This document shows, piece by piece, positions 10,775 to 23,308 of a DNA stretch of 57,306 nt. A program made the position numbers and the translations under genes. The notes under the pieces were generated by a model. It did no database searches, was not told the DNA's origin, and saw only the letters and a program-made list of their open reading frames with translations. This stretch comes from Prorocentrum cordatum (lineage: Eukaryota > Sar > Dinophyceae > Prorocentrales > Prorocentraceae), in NCBI GenBank assembly GCA_963575745.1, contig CAUYUJ010016701.1, positions 22,501 through 79,806 of the forward strand. Direction: 5' to 3'. Position 1 is the first letter of the stretch. Every line of letters begins with the position of its first letter.

Positions 10775-11750
10775 CATCCGCCAGCCACCTTGCGGGGCCA
10801 CCAGGCTGCGAGGGTGGATATTGCAGCTTCCTGCTCCAGTTGCAGTTTCCAGTTTCCACTGTTACAGTCCTGCTTTCTGCTTCCTTACTGTTAACTGTTG
10901 CTGTCCGCGCGAGGGGTGGGAGCCCCAAACGAATTTTTAACCACGCCCTGGGAGGGTTCTCAGAATTCCTCGGGGGGCGTGGGACATTGAAAAATACATG
11001 ATACTCACGTCCCCGACGCCATAATCCTTAGTAAATTACACCGTATTCGCGTCCCCGAGGCCATAAACCTTCGCAACTTAAACACTAGTCGCGTCCCCGA
11101 AGCCGTCATCCCTCGTAAATTACTCGATATTTGCGTCCACGAGGCCATAAACCCCTGTAAATTACGCAATGGTTGCATTCCCGACGCCATGAACTTCGCA
11201 AATTGCATAATATTCGCGCCCCCGATGCCAAAATTTGAGTAAATTACCCGACATTTGCGTCCCCGGCGCAATGAACTTTCGTAAGTTCAAAATACTCGCG
11301 TCCCCGAGGCTATACAAACTCATAAATTACACGATAGGCGCGCCCTCGAGGCCATAAACCTTCGTAAGTTACACGATATGCGCGTCGCCGAAGCCATACA
11401 ACCTCGCAAAGTACCCAATAGTTGCATCCTCGAGGCCATAAACCCTCGTAAGTGTCTCAATACTCGCCTCCCCGAAGCCATAGACCCTCGTAAATTACGC
11501 AATATTCGCACCCCCGAAACCATAAACCTTCGTAACTTACGAGGTATCCGAGTCCCCGCGGCCATAAACCACTGCAAATTAAACCATACTTGCGTCCCCG
11601 AGGCCACGAACTCTCGCAAATCATATTGGCTCTCGCGTGAAGTTCCGACATTGCTTCACGTCAGCGTCCTGGCATCTTAACACAGCTCTGGCAAGTCCCA
11701 TTCTAAGAGAGGGGTGCCAGCGGTAGGGGGCGAACCCCATTACGGATATA
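10775..11750. repeat. Composite repeat copy E2 (leader, 42-bp minisatellite, trailer)
   Basis: Second copy of the E1 structure. It has the same leader (10775-10990), about 15 units of the 42-bp minisatellite (10995-11630) and the same trailer (CGACATTGCTTCACGTCAGC at about 11648), with extra bases GGGTGCCAGCGGTAGGGGGC before TTACGGATATA. Unit number differs from E1 while leader and trailer are conserved. Confidence 0.8.
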
Positions 11751-11780
11751 TATATATATATATATATAATTTTATACATG

Positions 11781-11836
<56 letters not shown>

Positions 11837-12135
11837 GTACATGCACACGTACACCTATACATGTACACTTACACTTACATATAACTATACATATGCAAAT
11901 ACATATGAATGCACGTGTACAAATACATGTACGTGTACATGTGCATATGCATATACGTATATATACATATGTAAATGTATATGTATACGTGCACACATAC
12001 ATATAAATACAGACATACAAATACATACACATACACGTACACACACATACATACATACGTGCGTACGCACGTACGTTCGTACATACATACATGCATGCAT
12101 GCATGCATACATACATACACACACACACTTGTAGA
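11741..12135. repeat. TA and TACA/TACG alternating tract
   Basis: (TA)n at 11743-11832 followed by imperfect TACACA/TACATG alternation up to 12130. Same arrangement as after E1. Confidence 0.9.
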
Positions 12136-12269
12136 TATCGTGACCACTGGATTATACGTTTACGACCTTAGAAACATGTTTGAACTGAAATTTCCCTGGT
12201 ATGTCGATTCGTATGTACGTTACAGTTGGATATAGCATGACATGGTTATCCCTGGCATTCCTTTCCTCA

Positions 12270-12480
12270 TTATCATCCTCACCTCCTCCCCCTCCTCCTT
12301 TCTCCTCCTCCTCCTCCAGCTCCTCCTCTTATCCTCCTCCTCCTCACCTCCTTCCTCCTTCCTCCTTTCTCCTTCATCTTTCCCCTTCCTCCTCCTCCTC
12401 CTCGAACTCGATCCCGAGCCCGAGGCCGAGCCCGAGCCCGCTCTTCTCCCTCCTCCTCTTCTTCGTTCCCTTCTCATCTC
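12270..12480. repeat. CTC-rich microsatellite
   Basis: Imperfect (CTC/CTT)n polypyrimidine tract. No coding signal beyond Ser/Leu/Pro runs. Confidence 0.9.
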
Positions 12481-12534
12481 AAGCACATGCGGCTCGAGGT
12501 TCGTCCGTAGCATTTCGGCTACCAGCGTACCTCG

Positions 12535-13400
12535 TTGTCGCGCCCGTCGCAATCACGTAGCGCTTGCGGAGCACCGAGTCGTCTGCACACGTTTGCGGAC
12601 ACTCTCGGTGGCGAAAGGGTGCAAATTGCAGCTCAAATTGGGCATTGGTTGGGAAAGGCCAATACTTCAATCAATTTTTCAATACATGGTCTTTGCTTGG
12701 GTTGTGGGATGGGGACGTGCTGGCCGTCCGCGTTCTATGCCGTGCATCTTGCGGTGGCAGCTGCTTCCACAAATTGTTGTGCAATGCGGCTTGGATGGGG
12801 ACGGGCAGGCCGTCCACACTTTGAGGGGGATTGTTGCTTTGATTCGGCCGAGCGGGCAGCTGCGGTATCTTTGTCGCTGTTTCAGTCGATCCAACGCACG
12901 GTTTTTCTTGGCTCGCGATGTGGGCGCGTGCCGGCCGTCCGCATTCTGAGCCGAGAAATGTGGAGGCAATTGGTTCCATTCTTTGTGCACTGCGGTTTTC
13001 CCTTCCTTTTCTGGGACGGAGTCGTGCCGTCGTTCGTATTCAGTGCCGAGCTTTTGTGGAGTGTCAGGAGCCGAACAGCATCTGCCGCATCAGTCCCATG
13101 CCATTCAATGTTTCATCGGTGCTCTTGTCAATTGGCTTGTGTTCCCAATTCCTCGTACATAGTGTCACGGTGCTACCCCGTGTACTTCGCTATCTCACGT
13201 GTTGTGGCTCTATAGCTGCATTGCTGTGTGGTTTGCTGTACGACCGACTCTCGATGTGGGTCATACTCTTTGTTCGGCGTGACAGGGCTAAAAGATATAA
13301 CAACGTGTATGTTTCTCGGTTAATACAAGACGGTGTTGTGTTGAAGACACTCATGGTATCCACGACTTCCGTTGGCTTCAGCAACAGTGCCTAACTAGAT
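12535..13400. other. No recognisable gene; imperfect ~90-110-bp repeats
   Basis: Four related patches containing GGGACG(T/G)GC(T/A)GGCCGTCC-like sequence recur near 12711, 12802, 12922 and 13014, followed by CATTCTGAGCCGAG-like words. This suggests a decayed tandem repeat. Open frames here match no family I recognise. Confidence 0.4.
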
Positions 13401-13599
13401 CAGAAACAAAAAAACTTAGCGTAAGCAACTGGCGGGAAATTTTCTTCACTTCGCGACAAATCCATTCCATTCCGTTCCCCTTACCTGCTACTTTCCCGTC
13501 TGATTTTCATCCATCTCCTCTCCGGAAGCGCGCACACCGCCGTCGGCGGCGGCGGCGAAGCGACCCAGGCCACGGGAGCAGTAGCAAAGAACACTGGAG

Positions 13600-14340
13600 C
13601 AATCAATCCTACGGAACTCGAGAGAATGAAAACAACAAAAAAATGACAACGATAATCAAAAATTAACGGGGAAATAAACGAATAACGAAAATAACAAAAC
13701 AACAAAAAAACAAAAGACCCAAAAAAAAAAGACAGGATCGGACAGCAAAGAAAAGGGACACAAAAGGAAATGAGAACCCGAAAAACAAAGGAAGCAACGG
13801 AAAAAAAGAAACAAAGGATGCAAACGAGAGCGGCAGCAGCAAAGTGACCAAAACAAACACCATCGAACACCATTTGAAATAAAAATGGAAACAAAAACAA
13901 CCGACGACACGAGATCAACAACGGAAACGGGAGCACGAGGGACGACGAAAACCCAATGAGAATGGAAGCAGAACAAAGATGCTTGCAACCAATGTTATAA
14001 CGAAAGACAGCGGAACAACACAGCAAACAGAAAACAAAACAAGGGAGCAACACAAGACTACAAAACAACGAACACATGAACTACAACAAAAATGAAAGAA
14101 AAACAAGAAAAAAATACGAAGAGTGATAAAAAACAACAAACAAAATACGGAACATCGACGACCACAAACAAAAACATACGAAACGGTAGCAACACAATAC
14201 TCGTGAAAACGAGCGACAGACAAAAAAAACAACAACAAAAAACGAAAACACACCACAAAAAAACGGTGGCGAAACAAAAAAAAAATGGGCCACCATACTC
14301 AAAAACGAAACAGAAAGACAAACAAACGTAGCAAGAACAC
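13600..14340. other. A-biased, T-poor tract
   Basis: About 740 bp in which the plus strand is mostly A, with C and G and very little T (for example AACAAAAAAACAAAAGACCC). There is no simple repeat unit. The Phe/Leu/Cys-rich minus-strand frames are shadows of this bias. Confidence 0.7.
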
Positions 14341-15418
14341 GGGGGGCACGAATTGCGATGTCTACATATATGAAAGTACAAAATGAGACAAACGATTCCA
14401 ACTTTCAAAATCGTCTCTAGCTGGCGCATTTCTCGAGCATGGTTATATGCGTAAGGGATTCAAACCAACAAATATAAATTTTGCAAGATTCGCACGCGTG
14501 CGAATTACATCGGTATTGAAGTGTATGATTCTCGGTATTGCGAGTCCATGTGTACATGTGTTTCTCCAACGAATCATATGGCGATCACACGAATCGTGAT
14601 TCGAAATTCGAAACGAGACGCGTTCCCATTTCGGAGACGAATCGCATTCCGAGAACCAACTGAAATTCGAACCGCTCGCATTCTTAAACCGAAAAATACT
14701 TGCACCCCATTTGTGTTGGAAGTTTCTGTGCAAACATAGAACGCATAAGCACGCGGTACTACAGAATGCCTACTAATTGAACGCCAAAATTTGGTTCGTA
14801 ATGGATTATTTGGATTTCTTGCGTTTCGAGGTGGTACTCATCATATTCACGTAAATCACTTCATTTTGAATTACATTTCCGGTTTGATATAATTGTCAAT
14901 TTTGAAGATGTCCCAAAATGCCATGTTTCACTGGCAAGCGTGCTGGACGCGGCTACATCAATTGCGCACAGCACCTGTTCATTCGGAAGCCAGCTGCCCT
15001 CGAAGTGTGTGTCACTGAAATTATCGGTAATGGAATGAATAACTACGGTGCAGATACATAAGTTGTAAAAATTCGATATTTTTCCCTTTTCTAATTTCGT
15101 TTCGGCAACAATGTTTGTTCATTCTTTCTTGGATTCTGATACCGACTACATTGCCTTGCATATAGTTTACGAACCATTGATGGTCGACATGCTTCGCGTT
15201 GAGAAACGCACGCGGAGATGTAGCAATTGGGGATCCCGCCGCATTCGTGCCCAAAGTCGGCACGAACCCGCTTCAAGATACAAGCAAATAGGCCGGTCGA
15301 TTCTGGGGGCCTTCAGAAAACTGGTCGCAGCAGTTTTGGTTATGATAAATAACCAAATCGATGAACAATCTACAGTATATCTTTTAGTCTACGGAAAACT
15401 AGAAGCTCGGTGGTCGGA
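14341..15418. other. AT-richer stretch without recognisable gene
   Basis: More balanced, less repetitive sequence. No open frame could be tied to a protein family. It ends abruptly at the left border of the duplicated segment (15419). Confidence 0.5.
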
Positions 15419-16244
15419 AGAGGACGCCATCCAGGAGACAATGTAACGCAGCAAATAACATTGATATTCAAGACAAATCACCATACACGCCCATTCTGCA
15501 ACAAAACCGCGTCGAAAAGAACAGATAAACAAACAGGCGAAATTTAAAAACTCAAAACAGGCTTACTGTTAAAATCAAGAAACTTTGGCTGACTTGACTC
15601 GCGGGATAATTCTAATTCCTCTCATCCGTTGCAAATACGAAGCAAAAGGCTCAAAAAAATGTGGAAAACAATGATAAAGCGTCCCTGATGATTATTCTCC
15701 AATTGCCGTGCCAAGCAATTCTGTAGCGCATCTGCAGCTCGACTTACATCAAGAATGTTATGATCATCTCTCAAAATATTAGCAAAATACGGATAGTGTA
15801 GCCGACCCAACTCTGATGGCAAATTGAAGTCAAAAGCCTAGATACTTGAGACAAAGGCGCCTGGTCATTCTACCAATTTAACAAAAAATCTAGACTTCTG
15901 ATCATTCGTGAAAGCTCTATTGTTCCCCATCTTCGATCATTCCCGCTCGCCATCTCAACCTCAGGTCGATAGTGTACATATTACTGCAAAAAACCACTTC
16001 GGGATCGGCTGTTCAATGTCAACCAAGGATGAAAAGAACGATTCGCAACCAAATGATAAATAAAACGGCGCATTACAGCCGAAATGAAAACTGTGAATCG
16101 CGGCACCCACGGAGAGGGTGCGAAACCAAGGCGAGATTGAAATACGCTGACACCACAAGCGGGAACAATAAAATTCGGGAGAACATTAGGTGCTGTGAAA
16201 GCGGCCCCACTAAATGGCGTATGCGTCTTCTGGGAACCCTGACC

Positions 16245-17146
16245 GTTACCCCTCCCCCTACCCCCTCCCCTGGACCTGGACGGGGGGGGCCGCGGGTAGT
16301 TAGAGCGTCCAAGATGGCCCAAGACGGCTCCAAGAGCGCCTCAGAGAACCCAAGATGAGCTCCAAAATGGCTCAAGATAGCGCAAGATCGCTCACGATGG
16401 CTCCTAAGATGGTTCCAAGAAGCCCAAAGACGGCCCCAAGATAACTCCAAGTGGCCAAACAGCTCCCCAAGGAGGCCCCGAAGAGGCCAAAATCGTCCCA
16501 AAACCTAAGGAAAATCAATGATTTTTGCTTTCTCGCCTTTTCGCTTCCGATGGCCATCCGAGGCCTGGAGATGGCTCCAAGATGGCCCAAGAGGGCCCCA
16601 AGAGAGCCCCAAAAGAGCCCCAAGACGGCCCCAAGAGCGCCCAAGAGCACTCCAAGAGCGTTCCAAGAGGGGTCCAAGAGGCGATTTTAGGGGCTTCCGA
16701 GGGGGGGCGCTAATTAAACCCCCCCTCTTGTTTGATCGACTCCCTCCAAGATGGCCCCAAAAGCGCCCCGAAGGCTCCCCAGAGCGCCTCAAGAGGGTCC
16801 CAAGAGGCGCCCAAGATGCCCCAAGGCGCCCAAAAAGCCCTCCAAGAGGCCCTCAAAAGACCCCCAAGAAGCTCCTTCCCCTCCTCCTCCTCCTCCTCCG
16901 ATTCTTCCTCCTTCTCCGTCCTCCTCCTCCTCCTCCTCCTCCTCCTCTTCCCCCTCCTCCTCCTCCTCCTCCTCCGACGACGACGACGACGACGACGACT
17001 CCTCTTCCATCCTCCCCCTCTCGGGGTCTGTGACAGCTTCCCCCGCCCTTTGTTATTCTGCATGCTCCCCGACTTCCCTGATCACCTCAACTCCCCTGAG
17101 CATCGTTTCTGGATGGGCTGGTGGGGATACGCGAAGCGTCAACAAT
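16245..17146. mobile_element. Helentron-like element A1, 3' portion with CCAAGA minisatellite
   Basis: It shares ~490 bp (ACCCCTCCCCCTACC... to CTAATTAAACCCCCCCTC) with element B1, including CCAAGA minisatellite and linker, then diverges into further CCAAGA units and (CTC)n at about 16880-16980. The conserved right end follows: ...CATCGTTTCTGGATGGGC TGGTGGGG ATACGCGAAGCGTC AACAAT. It holds the internal inverted repeat GGGCTGGTGGGG and the terminal hairpin ACGC-GAA-GCGT. The expected left end (CCCACCAGCCC) was not found to the left of 16245, so this copy seems 5'-truncated or rearranged. Confidence 0.6.
17129..17139. other. 3' terminal mini-hairpin of element A1
   Basis: ACGC-GAA-GCGT, seven bases before the apparent element end (CAACAAT). 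The corresponding stem in element B1 is TCGC/GCGA, a compensated A-T to T-A exchange. Confidence 0.65.
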
Positions 17147-18331
<1,185 letters not shown>

Positions 18332-18339
18332 GAAAAAAT

Positions 18340-19399
18340 ATATGTTTTATATTTTTTAACAACCTCAGTACAACAGTGCACATGACCTTACCGCGTGGCG
18401 TTCGTGAATCACACGCGTCGACAGGGACGCCGGGGCAAGACCCACACAGCGCGCCCTGGAGATCTGGCTCAACGTAAGACAGGAGAAGGATGGAGGGAGG
18501 AGAAGACAGAGGACAAGGAAAGAGGGAAGGAGGGAGAAGAGGGAGAAGAGGAGAGGCCGCAGCCGCAGACGACGGACGACGAGGAGGGAGAAAGGAAGAG
18601 GAGGCGAGCGGGGAGGGCCAAGCCCCAACGAAGGCGACGCGCGCAGCGCGCACCGTGCACTCCATGCACGGCGGCCGGGGGGGAGGAGACAGGAGAAGGA
18701 GGGAGGAGGACGACGACGGACGAGCGACAGCGACGGCGGGACACGGCGACAGCAGACGACGAAGCGAGAAGGAAGGAGAAGAGGGAAGGGAGGAGGGAGG
18801 GAGGGAGGGAGGGAGGAGGAAGGAGGAAGAAGACAAGAGCACCCCATTAACGAGGCGGACGCCACGCTCGGAGCCGGCGCAGAGGGTGAAAAGCGAGTGG
18901 CAGGCGGGGGGAGAGGCACTCTGCCCAGTCGTCCAGACAGGCTGCCTGGGCTACCACGAGCTGCTGCAGCCGCCTCTGCAAAACAGGCACAGCACTAGCA
19001 CGCGCGATGCTGTCCGGAAGAAGGTTGTAGATACGAGCAGCCCCCACAGCCGAATGCAATAAGAAATCCGGCGAAGTGAAAGACGGTTCTTCTAAGTGCC
19101 GGGCGTGCCTACGGGGGGCACGGGCAGGAGGAGGGGAGGTGTCAAGTCTGAAAAAGCTCTGAAAACACGATGGGCCCAAGCCCAAAACAGTGCGATGGAT
19201 CACTCCAAGAATACTCATATCGCGACGTGTGGTCAAACGAGCAAGATTGAAATGAATCAGAGCATCGACTGCAGAAATGCCCAATGAACGCAAGAATCGA
19301 GTTTGAAGAGCGTCGAGTGGAGCCAGGACCGAAACAGACGCATGATAAATAGCACAAGTTCTGTATTCTATATACGACAACACATGTGCTTTATATAAA
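18340..19399 (-). pseudogene. LINE-A ORF2 C-terminal region and 3' end, copy 1
   Basis: Minus-strand continuation of the LINE-A RT after the nested element. Right at the border it reads LYKAHVLSYIEYRTCAIYHA, then SVLAPLDALQTRFLRSLGIS, RRDMSILGVIHRTVLGLGP and RAPRRHARHLEEPSF, ending at a stop at 18847. The 3' untranslated part is CT-rich and reaches the poly(A) at about 18340. The same C-terminal block appears, decayed, on the plus strand at 39331-39640. The frame itself is uninterrupted, but the gene is split by element B1. Confidence 0.8.
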
Positions 19400-20384
19400 T
19401 CCCACCAGCCCTCTGGGCGTAGGTGGTCTAGAGCAGATCCTCTTCCACCCCTCCCTCTTCCCCCTTGGGGAGGGGTTTACCCCTCCCCCTACCCCCTCCC
19501 CTGGACCTGGACGGGGGGGGCCGCGGGTAGTTAGAGCGTCCCAGATGGCCCAAGACGGCTCCAAGAGCGCCTCAGAGAACCCAAGATGAGCTCCAAGATG
19601 GCTCAAGATAGCGCAAGATCGCTCGAGATGGCTCCTAAGATGGTTCCAAGAAGCCCAAAGACGGCCCCAAGATAACTCCAAGTGGCCAAACAGCTCCCCA
19701 AGGAGGCCCCGAAGAGGCCAAAATCGTCCCAAAACCTAAGGAAAATCAATGATTTTTGCTTTCTCGCCTTTTCGCTTCCGATGGCCATCCGAGGCCTGGA
19801 GATGGTTCCAAGATGGCCCAAGAGGGCCCCAAGAGAGCCCCAAAAGAGCCCCAAGACGGCCCCAAGAGCGCCCAAGAGCACTCCAAGAGCGTTCCAAGAG
19901 GGGTCCAAGAGGCGATTTTAGGGGCTTCCGAGGGGGGGCGCTAATTAAACCCCCCCTCTTGTTTGATCGATCTCCTCCAAGATGGCCCCAAGAAGCGCCC
20001 AGGAAGCCCCAAGAGGTCCCAAGATGGCCCCAAAATGGCCCCAAGAGGCCCCCAAGAGGCCCCCCGGAGGCCCCCAAGAGACCCCCAAGAGGCCCCAAGA
20101 GCCCCCCCAGATGCACCCAAGATGCTCCAAGAGGCCTCGGCGAGAATGCCTAATCATTGATTCTACACAGGTTTTAGCCACATGGAGGCCTCTTGGGGGG
20201 GGGCACGGATTAAGATGACTCCAAGAGCGTCTGGGAGAGCCCAAAATGACCTCCAAGATGGCCCAAGATATCCCAAGATGTCTCATAATGGCTTCCTCTG
20301 TGTGCTGCCCACTTCTCTGATCGAGGCAATTCCTCTGGGCATCGTTTCTGGATGGGCTGGTGGGGATTCGCGAAGCGACGACAA
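19400..20384. mobile_element. Helentron-like non-autonomous element B1, complete, nested in LINE-A RT
   Basis: Both ends can be placed because it interrupts a readable RT frame: removing it joins residues ELVN to LYKAHV. The left end is (AA)TCCCACCAGCCC. The right end carries the internal inverted repeat GGGCTGGTGGGG at 20354-20365, then hairpin TCGC-GAA-GCGA at 20368-20378, then CGACAA. One inverted repeat is terminal and the other is followed by a hairpin. This matches the asymmetric terminal inverted repeats described for Helitron2/Helentron-derived elements. The interior is a ~80-bp leader, CCAAGA minisatellite with one linker, and a conserved 3' block. There is no ORF of its own. The bases AAT at both borders are also present at the ends of other copies, so they are probably element sequence and not a 3-bp target duplication. 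Confidence 0.7.
20368..20378. other. 3' terminal mini-hairpin of element B1
   Basis: TCGC-GAA-GCGA. Compared with ACGC-GAA-GCGT in elements A1 and D, both stem ends changed together, so base pairing is preserved. Confidence 0.65.
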
Positions 20385-21814
20385 TTTACAAGTTCGGCGT
20401 CGCAATAGAAACGGCGCGTTCGAATGAGACTATAAATTCTCCAGGAGGCGGCAGCAACACAGCTTTCAACTGCATCCGCCATCACGAGCTTCGGATCAAA
20501 AATAACACCGAGAATTTTAAAATTGTCTCCAGACGGCCGCGTCCTTGAAATCAAATGGAAATGTTCCTTGCCAGCGTCAAATCGCACTCGATTAGCACGG
20601 CCCCATTCGTGCAACGAAGCCTGGCATGAGCGGATTTCTGCATATGCATCCGCCTCAGAGACAGCACCGGGCAGCGCCCTCCAGGCGTTGAGATCATCGG
20701 CGAAAACGACCTCGTCAAAGTTACAAGAACGGGTGGCCATACAAGTGTCAGCATAATAACAATTCCATAAAAAAGGTCCGAAAACGGTCCCTTGGTAGGC
20801 CATGTCCTGCATAACGATAGGTTCAGACAATTTGCCTCCGACTGTAACCCGGCCGACGCGCGGGCGCAGCCAGCTCTCTAGGAGGGAGAGAATCGGAACA
20901 GGAACGCTGAACGCACGAAGTTTTTCAAGAAGCCTATCGGAATCGACGTGGTCGAACGCGCCAGAAACATCAGAGCAATACAATGCTATCAACTTGCCAA
21001 GAGAAAGAGCTCGAAGCCAGGACAGCATAAAATACAAAATGGCATCTCTGGCGCCATGTTCCTGTCTGTAAGCGAACTGAAAGGGCCCATATACCCCGAT
21101 TCGTTCTAATCGCGGAATGAACAAAGAGCCTATCAGTCGCTCAACGACCTTCGAAAGTTGCGACGTCAGCTGCAGCCCTCTATACATGTCTGGGTCAGAA
21201 TTCGCACCGCGCTTAAACAAAGGAAAGATCCAATGTTGACACCAATCCTCTGGCCATCTACCGTGCTGTAGAATAAGACGACAAAGGAGGGCAACGGGCA
21301 GCGCCAATTCGCGAGCGCATGTTTTCAACGCACGCGTGGGGAGCAAATCCGGCCCTGTGCCACTGTCCGCTTTTAGGTCAGCTAAAACAAAGCGCGCGGC
21401 ACGAACACGGACGCGGCGGAAGGACTGAAGGTCAGGAGGAGCCATCGTCCAGGCGAGGTCTGAGAATGCGTTTTGTTCCGTAGCAGGCAACGGCCACTTG
21501 CTACGGAAAGACTGCGCAAAAACATTCGCCTTCTCTACACTAGACACGGCCCAACTCCCGTCCTGCCGCTTTAAAGGGGAGCTGCCGGCTTTGGCCTTCT
21601 TGCTTAAAATCTGCTCTGACAGACGCCACCATTTTTTGCTGCCCCTAGGTTGCGCCAACAATTTCTGTCGTGTTTGGCGAATGAAACAATCATGAGCATG
21701 CATTAAAATGTTACTGCACTTTACACACGCTGCTGGATACCATTCTGTGCCGGCTGCGGCAGCCTTCTCCTGGACAGCTACAATACATTCTGTCAGCCAC
21801 GGATGAGAAGGACG
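20385..21814 (-). pseudogene. LINE-A reverse transcriptase, copy 1 (N-terminal and palm)
   Basis: The minus-strand frame is open from the in-frame TAG at 21817-21815 down to the nested element. It begins with the pre-RT region (HPWLTECIVAVQEK). RT blocks follow: DPDMYRGLQLTSQLSKVVER, GPFQFAYRQEHGARDA, DVSGAFDHVD (motif A with catalytic Asp), YQGTVFGPFLWN (motif B region), VVFADDLN (motif C) and VRFDAGKEHFHL with LGVIFDPKL (thumb). It then ends at RRFYCDAELVN at 20384. It is jockey/CR1/L2-like in general organisation. This copy has no frameshift in the RT; it is disabled by the nested element, the upstream stop and 5' truncation. Confidence 0.85.
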
Positions 21815-22204
21815 CTAATTAAATGAAACTGAAGGTATACATTCACCAATAAATCTAAGCAGAAGCGATGTGAAACGAGAAACTGCAGAATCTGGATTCT
21901 CTGAAAATATCCAATCCCAGGATGTCGTTAAAAGCAATCTCCGAAGATTGCGCCAATTCGTACTGCCAAAAAGCCACACTTCTCTCTGAAGAGTCTCAAG
22001 AGCGAGCGGCGGAGCAGAGAAACGAATAGACAGCGCCCGGTGGTCAGCGATTCCACTTAAAACTTCAATTGTTAAAGCTTCTCTCACATCGCTTAAAACT
22101 AAATCTAACAAGTACGGTTCCCTAGTGGGAACTCGGACGCATTGCTGCAGACCGTCGTCGTAAACAAAACGCTTTAAATGACTTCCTCTGGTGTCACAGA
22201 ATGA
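21815..22204 (-). pseudogene. LINE-A endonuclease, C-terminal fragment, copy 1
   Basis: Minus strand reads FCDTRGSHLKRF, then PYLLDLVLSDV (the DLVLSD block of APE-type endonucleases) and GIADHRALSIRF (the catalytic xDH motif), ending SVSFN-TAG at 21815. The N-terminal endonuclease half with GDFN is missing because the duplication border cuts it at 22204, where LINE-B sequence begins. Confidence 0.75.
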
Positions 22205-22600
22205 AAACGGCTTTTTCACTCAACATTTGTACTTGGATATCCATATAATCAGTAATTACAAGGTCAAGTGGATTATTCAGGCGCGTTGGTTTTCGCACTA
22301 GTTGTTGAAAACCGTGCTCTTCGCACCAAGATTTCATTGCTCGTCCTTCGGGCTGCGTGGAATGCGAGTGCCTGAGCCATTCCTTATGGTGCACATTCAA
22401 ATCACCAACAAGTACAGTGTGAACGTGGGATCTTTCCAGCGACTGCCACTCTTCACCAAAACTACGAATCGATCCTACCTCCAGAGGACGCCATCCAGGA
22501 GACAATGTAACGCAGCAAATAACATTGATATTCAAGACAAATCACCATACACGCCCATTCTGCAACAGAACCGCGTCGAAAATAACAGATAAACAAACAG
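22205..22600 (-). pseudogene. Second LINE (LINE-B), APE-type endonuclease fragment
   Basis: Minus strand shows VICCVTLSPGWRPLEVGSI, HTVLVGDLNVHHKEWL (GDLN metal-binding motif), FQQLVRKPTRLNNPLDLVIT (DLVIT block) and ITDYMDIQVQ, then runs into the LINE-A border. Upstream (22540-22600) it continues as VLLQNGRVW with an in-frame TGA. The sequence differs clearly from LINE-A at the same domain, so it is another family. Sequence left of 22483 is unique to this place; right of it the same LINE-B sequence exists in copy 1 (15419-15540), where it breaks off at 15419. Confidence 0.7.
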
Positions 22601-23308
22601 GCGAAATTTAAAAACTCAAAACAGGCTTGCTGTTAAAATCAAGAAACTTTGGCTGACTTGACTCGCGGGATAATTCTAATTCCTCTCATCCGTTGCAAAT
22701 ACGAAGCAAAAGGCTCAAACAAATGTGGAAAACAATGATAAAGCGTCCCTGATGATTATTCTCCAATTGCCGTGCCAAGCAGTTCTGTAGCGCATCTGCA
22801 GCTCGACTTACATCAAGAATGTTATGATCATCTCTCAAAATATTAGCAAAATACGGATAGTTTAGCCGACCCAACTCTGATGGCAAATTGAAGTCAAAAG
22901 CCTAGATACTTGAGACAGAGGCGCCTGGTCATTCTACCAATTTAACAAAAAATCTAGACTTCTGACCATTCGTGAAAGCTCTATTGTTCCCCATCTTCGA
23001 TCATTCCCGCTCGCCATCTCAACCTCAGGTCGATAGTGTACATATTACTGCAAAAAACCACTTCGGGATCGGCTGTTCAATGTCAACCAAGGATGAAAAG
23101 AACGATTCGCAACCAAATGATAAATAAAACGGCGCATTACAGCCGAAATGAAAACTGTGAATCGCGGCACCCACGGAGAGGGTGCGAAACCAAGGCGAGA
23201 TTGAAATACGCTGACACCACAAGCGGGAACAATAAAATTCGGGAGAACATTAGGTGCTGTGAAAGCGGCCCCACTAAATGGCGTATGCGTCTTCTGGGAA
23301 CCCTGACC

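Noticed and set aside
8820-11630. 42-bp arrays as CRISPR arrays
   Set aside because: The units are contiguous degenerate tandem repeats without unique spacers of constant length, and the context is eukaryotic.
13481-14430. Minus-strand Phe/Leu/Cys-rich, membrane-like proteins
   Set aside because: They mirror the A-biased plus strand. Several overlapping frames look alike and none has a recognisable topology or family.
19400-20384. Element B1 as an intron of the LINE ORF
   Set aside because: No placement of the borders that restores the reading frame gives GT-AG, GC-AG or GA-AG ends on the LINE strand. The same ends occur outside LINEs.
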